Numbered from the stretch's first letter, positions 24,725 through 33,627 are shown. The stretch is DNA of 64,000 nt from Mucilaginibacter psychrotolerans (GCF_004519315.1 NZ_SOZE01000015.1:78094-142093); one strand, 5' to 3'. A program made the numbers and translations. The notes: generated by a model from the letters alone, not told the origin.

Positions 24725-25677
24725 CAGTACTCGTCAGGGGTTTCATCAGCATTTGTGGTAGCGGCTGCGGCTTCGCCAAGTGCATTTATGCGCTCCCAGA
24801 GGCCCAGGCTTTCTTTTTCCTCCACGTAGCTAAAGTAGGTAATGGCTGCGGTTACCATGGGCAGTACGTTTAGTACCTGAATCAGGCTTATTACTATGCT
24901 GTAGATTACAATAAGATAGGTGGTAACGTTATAAGCCAGGAACTGGATGCTACCACCCGATGCCACGCCGAACGGCAAGGCAACCAGCAGATAGGTTGCA
25001 TACACTACGATAGCCGTTACGAAAACCACGCCAAAGGTGTTCCACCAGCGGCTTTTGATTAATCTGAAGCATTTGCCGAAGGAATACCAAAGGCCGCCGT
25101 TCTCCATAATCATAATAGGGAACAGCAACGTTAATACCGTAACAAAATAAGCCATGGGCAGCAATACGCAAAATAAAGAAACAAAGCCGCCAATCATGCT
25201 GCCAGCTATGGTAACAAAAAACAACCCGGGCAAAAAGCATATGAATATGGCAAACATCAACAAGATACCCAGCATAAATACAGAATAGGTTACCCGCCAA
25301 AAATAGTATTTGAAATACACCCATATCTCGGCCACGTTGGGGGGCTGGTTACCCTTCTCTTTATACAACGCAACATAGCAAAGGCTGGTTGTTATAATGG
25401 ATATGATATTAAGGAACGAGAACAGCAGCACCATCCAATACTCAATGCCAAGGAACGAAAGCCCCGAACGGCGGTAGTCGCTAAGGTCGTTTTTGTGTAT
25501 CGCCACTATTTTCAGCTGCATCAATATGGAGAAAATAATGTTGCCGGCCATAAAAAAGCCACAAAAAATAAAAAAGGCTTTAAATAATGGTTTCCAGTTT
25601 TGGGTAACGAAGAGGATGCTATCGTTGATGATCTCGCCAAAATTGCGCGATTGCCTTAGTTCTATATTCGGTTTCAT
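24724..25677 (-). CDS. Polytopic membrane protein of the MoxR/SpoIIM cluster
   Basis: A 317-residue protein with about six long hydrophobic helices (near residues 32-55, 88-112, 133-160, 165-195, 222-245 and 255-285). The start ELRQSRNFGEIINDSILFVTQNWKPLFKAF is a conserved lead-in for this Bacteroidota family, which resembles DUF975 or glycerophosphodiester phosphodiesterase membrane domains. I see no catalytic site. It overlaps the upstream gene by 4 bases. Its C-terminal tail is acidic and Ala/Thr rich. Confidence 0.65.
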   Translation of the reverse strand: MKPNIELRQSRNFGEIINDSILFVTQNWKPLFKAFFIFCGFFMAGNIIFSILMQLKIVAIHKNDLSDYRRSGLSFLGIEYWMVLLFSFLNIISIITTSLCYVALYKEKGNQPPNVAEIWVYFKYYFWRVTYSVFMLGILLMFAIFICFLPGLFFVTIAGSMIGGFVSLFCVLLPMAYFVTVLTLLFPIMIMENGGLWYSFGKCFRLIKSRWWNTFGVVFVTAIVVYATYLLVALPFGVASGGSIQFLAYNVTTYLIVIYSIVISLIQVLNVLPMVTAAITYFSYVEEKESLGLWERINALGEAAAATTNADETPDEY

Positions 25678-26633
25678 TTTTGGGTGATGATGTTAAGTTT
25701 ACGGGCCAGCCTGGCAGGGTATATGACTGTGTAGCCTATGATGAATAAAAAAGAGCCCAGCAGTATGCCGCAGCTAAGCCATCTGGGCATCTCGGTATGG
25801 CGGGTTACAAAGCTTTCGAAAATTGCTGCCAGCGCAACTATGGGCAAAATACCCAGTGTTATCTTCATGCCATCGGCTGCGCCTTTTTTAAGCGAAGCTA
25901 TCCGGCTGTAAGTTTTGGGGAAGATAAGGCTGTTGCCCAGTATAAGCCCCGCACCACCGGCTATGATAATGCAGGATATTTCGAGGGTTCCGTGGATCCA
26001 GATAACCAGTAAAGATTGCAGCCCCAGGCCTTTGGCGATGAAAAAATACTGGAACGAACCCAGCATAATGGCATTTTGCAATAAAATGTAAAGCGTACCC
26101 ATAGATAAGAATATGCCGGCAACGAAATTGATTACGGTAATATAGAGGTTGTTTTCGGCTATCTGGAAGAACATCATCACCTGGTCTTTATCTTTATACA
26201 CGCCAAAGGGGTCGCCTTTATCAATGTTCTCGTTGGTCATGTTTACGTAGCCGTCGCCCAATATCAACCGCACAAAGGTATCATCGTACTTGGCAGAGAG
26301 TGCCCCCATCATGCTGAAGGTAAAAAAGAAGACGAACGAATAGAGCAATTGCTTGCGGTATTGGTAAAAAAGCAGGGGCAGTTCTGCCTTCCAAAAAAGC
26401 AGGAAACGGTTGCGGTCCTCCTTTTTGTTTTTGTAAATACTTTGATGGAACCGCGATGCCAGCCCATTTAAGTAGTTGGTAGTGTTTGATTTAGGGTAGA
26501 AGGTTTTTGCGTAAGCAAGGTCATCAGTTATCATAATAAACTGGCTGGCCAGCACATCCGGATCATTGCCCGGGATGTTCTCGAACTCCTTCCATTTTTC
26601 GGTACGTTGCTTAATAAACAGGGCCTCTCTCAT
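25674..26633 (-). CDS. SpoIIM-like stage II sporulation protein M family
   Basis: A 319-residue membrane protein, first gene of the minus-strand operon. A soluble N-terminus (REALFIKQRTEKWKEFENI) is followed by membrane helices from about residue 100. The central FVAGIFLSMGTLYILLQNAIMLGSFQYFF and HGTLEISCIIIAGGAGLILG segments are typical of the SpoIIM/DUF95 family. The family name comes from Firmicutes engulfment; in Bacteroidota it marks a MoxR cluster and does not imply sporulation. It is divergent from the RDD gene with a 94-base gap. Confidence 0.85.
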   Translation of the reverse strand: MREALFIKQRTEKWKEFENIPGNDPDVLASQFIMITDDLAYAKTFYPKSNTTNYLNGLASRFHQSIYKNKKEDRNRFLLFWKAELPLLFYQYRKQLLYSFVFFFTFSMMGALSAKYDDTFVRLILGDGYVNMTNENIDKGDPFGVYKDKDQVMMFFQIAENNLYITVINFVAGIFLSMGTLYILLQNAIMLGSFQYFFIAKGLGLQSLLVIWIHGTLEISCIIIAGGAGLILGNSLIFPKTYSRIASLKKGAADGMKITLGILPIVALAAIFESFVTRHTEMPRWLSCGILLGSFLFIIGYTVIYPARLARKLNIITQK

Positions 26634-26713
26634 TGCTTCCGCGGCTTAGGATATTTTTGTTTAAAATAACAACAAAAAAGTAAATGCCAATTAAATAAAT
26701 GATAATTGGAAAG

Positions 26714-26721
26714 TATATTTG
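26714..26721 (+). promoter_or_regulatory. Promoter -7 element of the RDD gene
   Basis: TATATTTG matches TAnnTTTG and ends 6 bases before ATG 26728, implying a leaderless or very short-leader mRNA. No clear -33 element was found. Confidence 0.45.
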
Positions 26722-26727
26722 TTAGGT

Positions 26728-27471
26728 ATGCATACCATTAGGATAAAAACGGCCCAAAATATTGATATTGACTACGAAGTTGCCGGTATTGGCGAGCGCA
26801 CCATCGCCCGGATTATAGACTATGCCTTGTTTTTGGCCATCATCCTGCTCTATTTGTGGCTGTTTGATAACGTTATGTCAAAGTCGGTATTATTTGGCTT
26901 TACGCTGCCGCAGATATTATTTTTCGTATTCTACGCCTTTTATGATTTAATATGCGAGGTAGTGTTTAACGGGCAAAGCCTGGGCAAATTTGTGATGAAG
27001 ATAAAGGTGGTGAGCCTTGATGGCGGCAGGCCCCGCTTTGGGCAATACCTGTTGCGCTACCTCTTTCGCGCGGCAGATTTTACCCTGGCGGTACCCGCAG
27101 TGGCTATATTTTCTGTTGCCGTAACAGAGAATAAGCAACGCATTGGTGATATAGTGGCGAATACCACGCTCATTAAAACCAAGCCAAAGGCAGGCATAGA
27201 CGAGCTTAACGCCACCCTGCCCGAAGAAGAATACCAGCCCGTTTTTATGGAAGCGACAAACCTTTCTGATCAGGACATTGCCTTGGTGCACGAGGTAATC
27301 AGGCATTTCCTTAGAACCGGCAATATGGCGTTCGTAGATAATATGGCAAAGAAAATTCAGGATCATTTGGATATCACCCCGCCCGAAGGGTTAAATAGTT
27401 ATAAATTCCTGCAAACCATTATCAAAGATCATCAACACGTTTTACTGAACCTGAATCCCCAAATCGGATAA
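26728..27471 (+). CDS. RDD family membrane protein
   Basis: A 247-residue protein. The RDD domain begins with VAGIGERTIARIIDYALFLAIILLYLW and continues FFVFYAFYDLICEVVFNGQSLGKFVMKIKVVSLDG, with helices at about 30-55, 62-85 and 115-135; the RIGDIVANT motif closes it. A soluble C-terminal half (about residues 150-247) follows and ends in a helical segment. I choose ATG 26728; a TTG at 26719 overlaps the -7 box. Divergence from the SpoIIM gene is a recurrent arrangement, and the protein probably acts with that membrane cluster. Confidence 0.85.
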   Translation: MHTIRIKTAQNIDIDYEVAGIGERTIARIIDYALFLAIILLYLWLFDNVMSKSVLFGFTLPQILFFVFYAFYDLICEVVFNGQSLGKFVMKIKVVSLDGGRPRFGQYLLRYLFRAADFTLAVPAVAIFSVAVTENKQRIGDIVANTTLIKTKPKAGIDELNATLPEEEYQPVFMEATNLSDQDIALVHEVIRHFLRTGNMAFVDNMAKKIQDHLDITPPEGLNSYKFLQTIIKDHQHVLLNLNPQIG

Positions 27472-27537
27472 GTTGCTTTAAATGTTCGCCATGTTTATTG
27501 TTGGTTAAACAGGCGGTATAACCCTATCTTTACGCCC

Positions 27538-28965
27538 ATGCAACGCGAGCAAATTTCTGTATTCGACATGTTTAAGATAGGTATCGGGCCATCAAGTTCG
27601 CATACGCTTGGCCCATGGCGCGCGGCGCAGCAATTTGTAGCCCTGCTTGCCGGGCAGGGGGCTTTGGCCTTGGTGGTAGAGCTTAAGGTGCTGTTATATG
27701 GTTCCCTTGCTAAAACCGGGAAAGGCCACGGCACCGATATTGCCATATTGCTTGGCCTAAGTGGTGACGACCCGGTTACCTTTGAGGTAGATAAAATCGA
27801 TAGCAAAATAGCGCATATAAATGCCAGCCGCCAGTTGCTATTGGGCGGCACAAAAGCGATCAGCTTCCATTTTGATAATGATATGCTTTTTCTCTTTACC
27901 GAGAGCCTGCCCTTTCACCCTAATGCGGTTACCTTCCAGGCTTTTCTGAGCAATGGTAAAGCGGTATCGGCAACGTACTACTCTATTGGCGGCGGCTTTG
28001 TAGTGAAAGAGGGCGCGAATGCGTCGCACAAGGCCGAGGTAGACCTGCCCTTCCCCATAGAAACCGCAGGCGATTTGCTGCACTGGTGCCTGAAAACCGG
28101 ACTCAAAATATCGGAAGTAGTTGCCGAGAATGAACTCGCCTGGCGCAGCGAAGCCGAAACGCGCGCCAACGTACTCCAAATATTCAAAGTAATGCAGGAG
28201 TGTATGTACCGCGGTAGCCACACCACAGGCAACCTGCCCGGTGGCCTCAACGTTGGCCGCCGTGCCGCCGCACTCAACAAGCGCCTGTTGGGCAAACACG
28301 CCTATAATAGCTATACAGAGTGGGTGGCAGCCATCCGCGAAACGGGTAATAGCTTCCAGAATATATTAGATTGGGTAAGTTGTTTCGCTCTGGCCGTAAA
28401 CGAAGAAAACGCCAGTTTCGGCCGTGTAGTTACCGCGCCTACCAATGGCGCAGCTGGTGTAATACCGGCTGTACTGCAATACTTCATCTGCTTTTGCGAT
28501 GGTTTTGACGAGGATAGGATTATACAGTTCCTGTTCACCGCATCAGAAGTGGGTAGTATATTTAAAAAAGGGGCCACCATATCCGCAGCCATGGGCGGTT
28601 GCCAGGCCGAAATAGGCGTATCATCCGCCATGGCCGCGGCTGCACTAACCGAAGTTTTAGGCGGCAGCCAGCGGCAAGTACTTATGGCCGCCGAAATTGC
28701 CATGGAGCACCACCTCGGCCTCACTTGCGACCCCATAGGCGGACTGGTACAGGTGCCTTGCATAGAACGCAACACCATGGGTGCCATAAAAGCTATCACC
28801 GCTACCCAACTGGCTTTGCAAAGCAACCCCGATAAAGCTAAAGTAAGCCTGGATGCCGTGGTGCGCACCATGTGGCAAACCGCCCAGGATATGAACTCCA
28901 AATACAAAGAAACATCCGATGGGGGGCTTGCGATAAATATCCCGATTAGTTTGCCGGAATGTTAG
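27538..28965 (+). CDS. sdaA: L-serine ammonia-lyase, iron-sulfur dependent
   Basis: A 475-residue single-chain enzyme that converts L-serine to pyruvate and ammonia. The beta domain opens SVFDMFKIGIGPSSSHTLGPWRAAQQF, and the alpha domain carries the cluster and active-site segments APTNGAAGVIPAVLQY, ISAAMGGCQAEIGVSSAMAAAALTE and LTCDPIGGLVQVPCIERN with three conserved cysteines. Upstream, TATCTTTA at 27525-27532 with TTG at 27501 forms a plausible promoter, leaving a leader of only a few bases before the ATG. It is a monocistronic unit. Confidence 0.94.
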   Translation: MQREQISVFDMFKIGIGPSSSHTLGPWRAAQQFVALLAGQGALALVVELKVLLYGSLAKTGKGHGTDIAILLGLSGDDPVTFEVDKIDSKIAHINASRQLLLGGTKAISFHFDNDMLFLFTESLPFHPNAVTFQAFLSNGKAVSATYYSIGGGFVVKEGANASHKAEVDLPFPIETAGDLLHWCLKTGLKISEVVAENELAWRSEAETRANVLQIFKVMQECMYRGSHTTGNLPGGLNVGRRAAALNKRLLGKHAYNSYTEWVAAIRETGNSFQNILDWVSCFALAVNEENASFGRVVTAPTNGAAGVIPAVLQYFICFCDGFDEDRIIQFLFTASEVGSIFKKGATISAAMGGCQAEIGVSSAMAAAALTEVLGGSQRQVLMAAEIAMEHHLGLTCDPIGGLVQVPCIERNTMGAIKAITATQLALQSNPDKAKVSLDAVVRTMWQTAQDMNSKYKETSDGGLAINIPISLPEC

Positions 28966-29110
28966 GTGAGACAATCTTTTGGCACTTGTTTTACGCTTCA
29001 TTCACCTTGTCAAGACAGCATTTCAACAACCAAATTACAATATCAATCCTCGTTTATTGACTTTTTAAGGCTCGACGAATTAAGTATCAAAAATCGCGTA
29101 ATTCAGATGT

Positions 29111-29914
29111 TCAACGTTTTTTAATAACGTAAAAAACGCTTTGTGGCGCTATGCGCTGGAGCTTATTTGTAGCATGATATTTCAAATTCCAGAGGAGAAA
29201 ATTAGAAAGAAATTTATCCAGTAGTATGTAGCTTTTATATTTATATATTGGGATTTTCGAAAACCTAACCCAAGTCCGTTGGAAAAAGGCAGTCATGGTA
29301 AAACAAAAGCTTTCGTGTATAATCTGTAAAGGATGCTGAGCCAAAATGTCTCTGAATATGGGCAAAGGGATACCTCTCTCATTTGCGGTGAGGCCTTCCC
29401 TTGGTTTAGTCCAGTCGCCCATTGAAATAACAGGCTCACGAATGAGTATATACCCACCCTGTTTGGTAACCCGGCTCAACTCTGCTACTACGTAAGAAAC
29501 ATTGGGAATATGATGAAGTGTTCCGAGTGAGGTTACCAGGTCAAAATAACCATCGGGATAATTGATAGTTCCTGAAATTTGCGGCATAGTATAAATAGGC
29601 GTAATGTTACCTAACTTATCGGATCGTAAATTATCAGATGGCTCAATAATATGTAAATTACTGATTTGGTCGATAATTGGTTCAAATTCATGCCCCCAGG
29701 CTGCACCAAGTCCAAGCACATTTTTAAAATGCCTGCCTTTCAAATAATTAAAGCCGTGCAGCTTGTTTAATGCATGATAATGGTATACGTACGTTTCCGC
29801 ATTTTTACTTCCCAGGTTGGCGTAAGCTTCTTTCTCCAGGTTATACCAGTTTTCTATCTCTTCAATAGTGAAATCGTCGCCGAATAGTTTTTTCTCGCTT
29901 AGGTAAGGATTCAT
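29111..29914 (-). CDS. Class I SAM-dependent methyltransferase
   Basis: A 267-residue protein with a Methyltransf_11-type Rossmann core. Motif I is NVLGLGAAWGHEFEPI (about residues 64-79), an acidic residue ends the second strand (NLHIIEPSDN), and DLVTSLGTLHHIPNVSYVVAELSRVTKQGG is motif IV and the post-motif. The C-terminal third, from TAFFQRTWVRFSKIP onward, is basic and aromatic. Similar proteins modify sugars or lipids in surface polysaccharide clusters, but there is no such cluster here. It stands alone and is more AT-rich than the genes before it. Substrate unknown. Confidence 0.75.
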   Translation of the reverse strand: MNPYLSEKKLFGDDFTIEEIENWYNLEKEAYANLGSKNAETYVYHYHALNKLHGFNYLKGRHFKNVLGLGAAWGHEFEPIIDQISNLHIIEPSDNLRSDKLGNITPIYTMPQISGTINYPDGYFDLVTSLGTLHHIPNVSYVVAELSRVTKQGGYILIREPVISMGDWTKPREGLTANERGIPLPIFRDILAQHPLQIIHESFCFTMTAFFQRTWVRFSKIPIYKYKSYILLDKFLSNFLLWNLKYHATNKLQRIAPQSVFYVIKKR

Positions 29915-30074
29915 TAAATTATAAGTTAATTTGATGATATTACGCTAGGTGAAATCGAAACGCTTGGTAAAAAATATGTTAAATAAATTTCGATTTTAAC
30001 CCAGCGTTTACCAGGAGACCTGCGTAACCTATACAGGAAACTATGGATACCAATATTCTTATTATACTGCCTTG

Positions 30075-30656
30075 ATGAGCTTATTTTTCAATCAGGAAGA
30101 AAAGCTAATCAATGGGTGCAAAGCAAATGAGCGCCAGGCGCAGGAAGGTTTATACAAACGCTTCCATGCCGAAATGCTACGCTTGTGTTTTCGTTATTTA
30201 AAATCAGATGAGCTTGCCGGTGAAGCGCTTAACGCAGCTTTTTTGAAGGTATTTCAGCATATCGGCGAGTTTGATTTGAAGAAGGGCGAACTGGGCGCTT
30301 GGGTTAGAACCATAACGGTGAGGACATGTATTGATCTGGGCAGAAAGGAAGCGAAGTTTTATGAAATAAAAGGCTATAAGGACACAGACGACATTTTTAT
30401 CATTCCTGCCGTACTTGATAAACTTTTTGCCGAAGATATGCTGAAATTGATTCGCGTATTGCCTGAAGCTACGCAACTCGTTTTTAACCTTGCTGTAATT
30501 GATGGTTATTCACATAAAGAGATTGGAGAACAACTAGGAATTAGTGAAAGCACTTCGCGCTGGCATTTATCTGAAGCGAAGAAACAGCTAAGGCAAATGT
30601 TGTCATCTGCTGAACAAAGTATTGATAAACCAACTGAAAACAAGGAGGCAAAATGA
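30075..30656 (+). CDS. ECF-type RNA polymerase sigma factor
   Basis: A 193-residue sigma-70 family regulator. Region 2 includes GLYKRFHAEMLRLCFRYLKSDELAGEALNAAFLKVFQHI and the DNA-melting segment; region 4 is the helix-turn-helix AVIDGYSHKEIGEQLGISESTSRWHLSEAKKQLRQML. The first ATG of the frame, at 30075, is used (a TTG precedes it). Its stop overlaps the next start (ATGA at 30653-30656), so the two products are coupled. Family logic would make the downstream protein its membrane-bound regulator. No promoter consensus was identified. Confidence 0.88.
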   Translation: MSLFFNQEEKLINGCKANERQAQEGLYKRFHAEMLRLCFRYLKSDELAGEALNAAFLKVFQHIGEFDLKKGELGAWVRTITVRTCIDLGRKEAKFYEIKGYKDTDDIFIIPAVLDKLFAEDMLKLIRVLPEATQLVFNLAVIDGYSHKEIGEQLGISESTSRWHLSEAKKQLRQMLSSAEQSIDKPTENKEAK

Positions 30657-32254
30657 AGAATTCAGCATGGAATCAAAGACTTTGGCTTAAGAAGCTTGAC
30701 AAATTACCTGTAGAAGACGCAGATTTGGGTTGGAAGGGAATGTGCAATTTACTTGATAAGCAAATGCCTGTAAACGGTAATCAGTTGGGTCGATCCGGTC
30801 ATTCATCAGTAAAGTTAATGAAAATTGTAATGAGCTACCTGGTACCCATAGTTACAATTACAGTTATTACCCTACATTATGCTTTGCCTGTATTTCATCC
30901 CGTCAAAACTGATAAAATAAATAGGAGTAGTATTAAAGCGGATACAAACGATCAAAATCAACAAAACAATACTAGTACAAATATTCCGGAAACATTATCC
31001 CGGATCAAAACATCGTATGACTCATTAATGATTGAAAAATCACCGAAACAATCACCAAAGATTTTACCCGGAGCAGTCGGAAGTATTACTACAGCTTCAT
31101 CAAAACAGGATACACCTTTTACCGTCGCAAATAATCGTATAGCAACCGCCAGTATTCCGGCTCTTAAAAATATCAAAAGTAAAAATAGCGCAAGTAACGT
31201 CTTGTATAATAGCTCACGTTACCATAATGCCGAAAAAGATGGTAAACGAACACTAAAGCAGGTCGACCAATCAATGCGTCGAAAAACGGGTAATATTTCA
31301 TTAACCAGTCGTCAATTATTGCCGACAAGGAATTCAACTGGTAACAATTCCTATGATATTAAAAACAGAGGCAATAGTATAGAATTAACAGATAAAATAG
31401 CACAAAAACAGCCTATCGCAATACATTCAAATAGCGAAATGCAACCTGAATTTGTGGGCAGTGGCATTAACGATGCTAACACGGTTGTGCAAGGTTCTAC
31501 ACCTAATGACACTGTAGGGCGGCAGCCTGTTAAATCAACCCTTAATGATAAAACTCACACTCAAAAAAGTGCGGTGGGCAACGCCAACAAACGAAACACA
31601 ACCAGTTCCCTAAAAGCCAAATTGATAAAAAGCAAGTCCGTCAAAAACAAAAAATCTAATCAAATTATTACTCCGCAGTATAATTACGGTCTTGAAGGTG
31701 GATCAAGTATAGGTGCAGGTAACAGCACCAGTTTTTATTTTGGCGGATTTGGCACTTATTCCATAAAACCACGCTTATTAATCAATTTGGGAGTGCGTAT
31801 TAACAGTAACAGAACTATTTCGGGAAGGTTTACACACTTAAGTTATCATGCTCAGGATTCCATACCGCCTTTTGCCATAGTTGATACCCGTAAGCTGTTA
31901 GTTGCCGATATTCCTGTAACGGTTGAGTACAAGCTATCAAACACGCTTAGCATCAAAGCAGGAGCTCTTTTTATCTTACCAATCAAACAATCAGGAGTAA
32001 GCACTAAACTCGCCCCAATAGCTTACCCGCGCGACACATTGGATTATACCCAGGAAATCAATGCCGCCCTCAACCACACGACAATTAATAAGGTCAACAT
32101 AGGGTTCACAGGCGGAATAAGCCTGCATATTAAAAAGTTTGACATCAATGCAAATTACCAGGTACTTAAGCCATATAAAATAGGCAATGCATTGGGTAAC
32201 TATAGTAAAACTTATCAAACTTTTCAGTTGGGGATAGGGTGGCGATTTCGTTAA
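30653..32254 (+). CDS. Inner-membrane-helix plus outer-membrane-barrel protein coupled to the sigma factor
   Basis: A 533-residue protein with an unusual layout. Residues 1-60 are soluble and cytoplasmic-like (LWLKKLDKLPVEDADLGWKGMCNLLD), residues about 62-82 form one transmembrane helix, residues about 90-345 are a low-complexity Ser/Thr/Asn/Lys-rich stretch, and residues about 348-533 look like an outer-membrane beta-barrel. The evidence for the barrel is alternating strands (FYFGGFGTYSIKPRLLINLGVRI; IPVTVEYKLSNTLSIKAGALF) and an FQLGIGWRFR ending with terminal aromatic-Arg. It lacks the classical anti-sigma zinc motif. The N-terminus could bind the sigma factor and the chain could span the periplasm. 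I infer a signal-relay role; the function is unproven. Confidence 0.6.
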   Translation: MKNSAWNQRLWLKKLDKLPVEDADLGWKGMCNLLDKQMPVNGNQLGRSGHSSVKLMKIVMSYLVPIVTITVITLHYALPVFHPVKTDKINRSSIKADTNDQNQQNNTSTNIPETLSRIKTSYDSLMIEKSPKQSPKILPGAVGSITTASSKQDTPFTVANNRIATASIPALKNIKSKNSASNVLYNSSRYHNAEKDGKRTLKQVDQSMRRKTGNISLTSRQLLPTRNSTGNNSYDIKNRGNSIELTDKIAQKQPIAIHSNSEMQPEFVGSGINDANTVVQGSTPNDTVGRQPVKSTLNDKTHTQKSAVGNANKRNTTSSLKAKLIKSKSVKNKKSNQIITPQYNYGLEGGSSIGAGNSTSFYFGGFGTYSIKPRLLINLGVRINSNRTISGRFTHLSYHAQDSIPPFAIVDTRKLLVADIPVTVEYKLSNTLSIKAGALFILPIKQSGVSTKLAPIAYPRDTLDYTQEINAALNHTTINKVNIGFTGGISLHIKKFDINANYQVLKPYKIGNALGNYSKTYQTFQLGIGWRFR

Positions 32255-32549
32255 ATTTTATACTTTCTGCTATTAGTAAGATGCTACAGTCATATATCGA
32301 ACCTGCTCAGAATTCGCAGCACTAAGCGCTTTTATACCAATATAATAGCGCCATCACCCTTTCCGGTATACTTTTGAAAGCAAAAAAAAGCCATGGCCAA
32401 AAATGAAAGTGAGGAATTCATCATACTTAATTCTACCAATTTGTTGTTACCCCACTATACATAGGTTAAATCATGCACCATAAACATTCTTAAATCCGTG
32501 CTGTTTTCTATAAATCAGCAATAAACCGGGCAGAAGAAGCACCATAACT
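32255..32549. other. Gene-poor stretch after the barrel gene
   Basis: No supported gene. A 24-codon frame begins MAKNESEEF at about 32393 but has no ribosome-binding or conservation evidence. The sequence is AT-rich with no further repeats seen. Confidence 0.4.
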
Positions 32550-32582
32550 AAAAGGTCTTTTCGCACAATTAGACCTTTTTTT
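32550..32582. terminator. Bidirectional intrinsic terminator
   Basis: AAAAGGTCT and AGACCTTTT form a 9-bp stem around a 12-base loop. It has seven T on the plus strand and TTTT on the minus strand, so it can end the GntR transcript from the right and any read-through from the left. Confidence 0.7.
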
Positions 32583-32629
32583 GCTCTTAACATTCCTCTC
32601 AAAGTGCATGCAAAAAAAAGTAATGGATT

Positions 32630-33358
32630 CTATCGCGTACTTTCAACTGTATAAACAAAACTATCCGCCTTATAATAACCTATATTAAATTCAATAGGTC
32701 GCTCGCCCTGATCGAAAACAAAGCGTTTTCGGAACAGGATAGGGCTGCCTATTGGTACACGCAGCTTATCGGCAATGAATTTATCAGCAGCCATGGCGCT
32801 GATCTCTTCTTTGGATAATGTTGCAATAACCGAATGTTCATGTTCCAGCAGCTCATACAGCGGTCTTTTAAAGTCCTCATCGCCCGTTAAACCCACCCTT
32901 GGATGAAAGTACGAAGCAAAGTACACAAAGGGTTCATCCGTTTTACCCCGCACTCGTTCCATTTTTAAGACCTGTTTGTCGGGTTTGATCTCAAAAAAGC
33001 GGGTCACTTCGGCATTGGGCATTGCCCAGGTAACATGTAATTCAAAGTTACGGATGGTAATGCCCCTAAGCTTCATCTCCTGCGAAAAACTAAGCCAATT
33101 GTTTGATTTTGAACTTACCCCGGCTTGCGCAACCTTAGTACCCATACGTTTTTTACGTACAAGCAGGCCTTCAAAAACCAGTTTGTTAATAGCCTGCCTA
33201 AGCGTAGAGCGTGATATGGCCAGCATTTTTGCCAGCTCAATCTCGTTGGGCATTATTTTGCCGTTTTGATATTCTTCCTCGGCAATTAGCTGCCTTAACA
33301 GGGTTTCTGCCTGGGCGTGCAGCGGGATAGGGCTTTTATGATCTATGGAGTAGCGCAT
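32630..33358 (-). CDS. GntR-family repressor with UTRA domain
   Basis: A 242-residue regulator. The N-terminal winged helix-turn-helix (about residues 8-72) includes LPN-EIELAKMLAISRSTLRQAINKLVFEGLLVRKKRMGT, and the UTRA effector-binding domain (about 95-235) includes MERVRGKTDEPFVYFASYFHPRVG and the terminal FNIGYYKADSFVY. UTRA proteins are usually released from DNA by sugar phosphates or related ligands. It is divergent from the mannose isomerase gene. Three near-identical operator-like sites lie in the gap, so it probably represses both directions. ATG 33358 is chosen; a TTG at 33376 is upstream. Confidence 0.9.
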   Translation of the reverse strand: MRYSIDHKSPIPLHAQAETLLRQLIAEEEYQNGKIMPNEIELAKMLAISRSTLRQAINKLVFEGLLVRKKRMGTKVAQAGVSSKSNNWLSFSQEMKLRGITIRNFELHVTWAMPNAEVTRFFEIKPDKQVLKMERVRGKTDEPFVYFASYFHPRVGLTGDEDFKRPLYELLEHEHSVIATLSKEEISAMAADKFIADKLRVPIGSPILFRKRFVFDQGERPIEFNIGYYKADSFVYTVESTR

Positions 33359-33402
33359 AACGGTTACGTTATACAATGATAATGAATTTTATCAAATAGT
33401 TA

Positions 33403-33418
33403 ATATGTATGTACATAA
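33403..33418. promoter_or_regulatory. GntR operator-like site O1
   Basis: ATATGTATGTACATAA; its reverse complement contains ATGTACATACAT, identical to the core of O3. It lies 45 bases upstream of the GntR start and could mediate autoregulation. Confidence 0.6.
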
Positions 33419-33490
33419 TCACTTTTTTGAAATGGCCTAATGGTGTAATATGCACACTTTGTAGCCATAAAAATATAATTCAAAAATTAA

Positions 33491-33520
33491 TTTGGATAAT
33501 TAAATATTTTTCTATGTTTG
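33491..33520 (+). promoter_or_regulatory. Promoter of the mannose isomerase/transporter operon
   Basis: TTTG at 33491-33494, an 18-base spacer and TATGTTTG at 33513-33520 fit the consensus and copy the geometry of the trp promoter. The -7 box is embedded in operator O2. The leader would be about 100 bases. Confidence 0.65.
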
Positions 33521-33525
33521 TACAT
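33513..33525. promoter_or_regulatory. GntR operator-like site O2, overlapping the -7 box
   Basis: TATGTTTGTACAT; its complement carries ATGTACAAACAT, one mismatch from the O1/O3 core ATGTACATACAT. Binding here would block polymerase directly. Confidence 0.55.
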
Positions 33526-33601
33526 TACTACTTTATAAACCAGTAATTACCACCAATTTTCAAGCACGCGCCACTAAGATGGTGTTTTTACAACTAAATT
33601 A

Positions 33602-33617
33602 ATATGTACATACATTA
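33602..33617. promoter_or_regulatory. GntR operator-like site O3
   Basis: ATATGTACATACATTA, identical in its 12-base core to the complement of O1. It sits in the leader, 11 bases before the isomerase ATG. Confidence 0.6.
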
Positions 33618-33627
33618 CTACAAATAA

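Noticed and set aside
25674..26633. Sporulation implied by the SpoIIM family name
   Set aside because: Bacteroidota have MoxR-cluster SpoIIM homologues without sporulation genes, and none is present in this window.
32393..32467. 24-codon frame MAKNESEEF
   Set aside because: Too short, no ribosome-binding context or conservation evidence; chance frame in a spacer.
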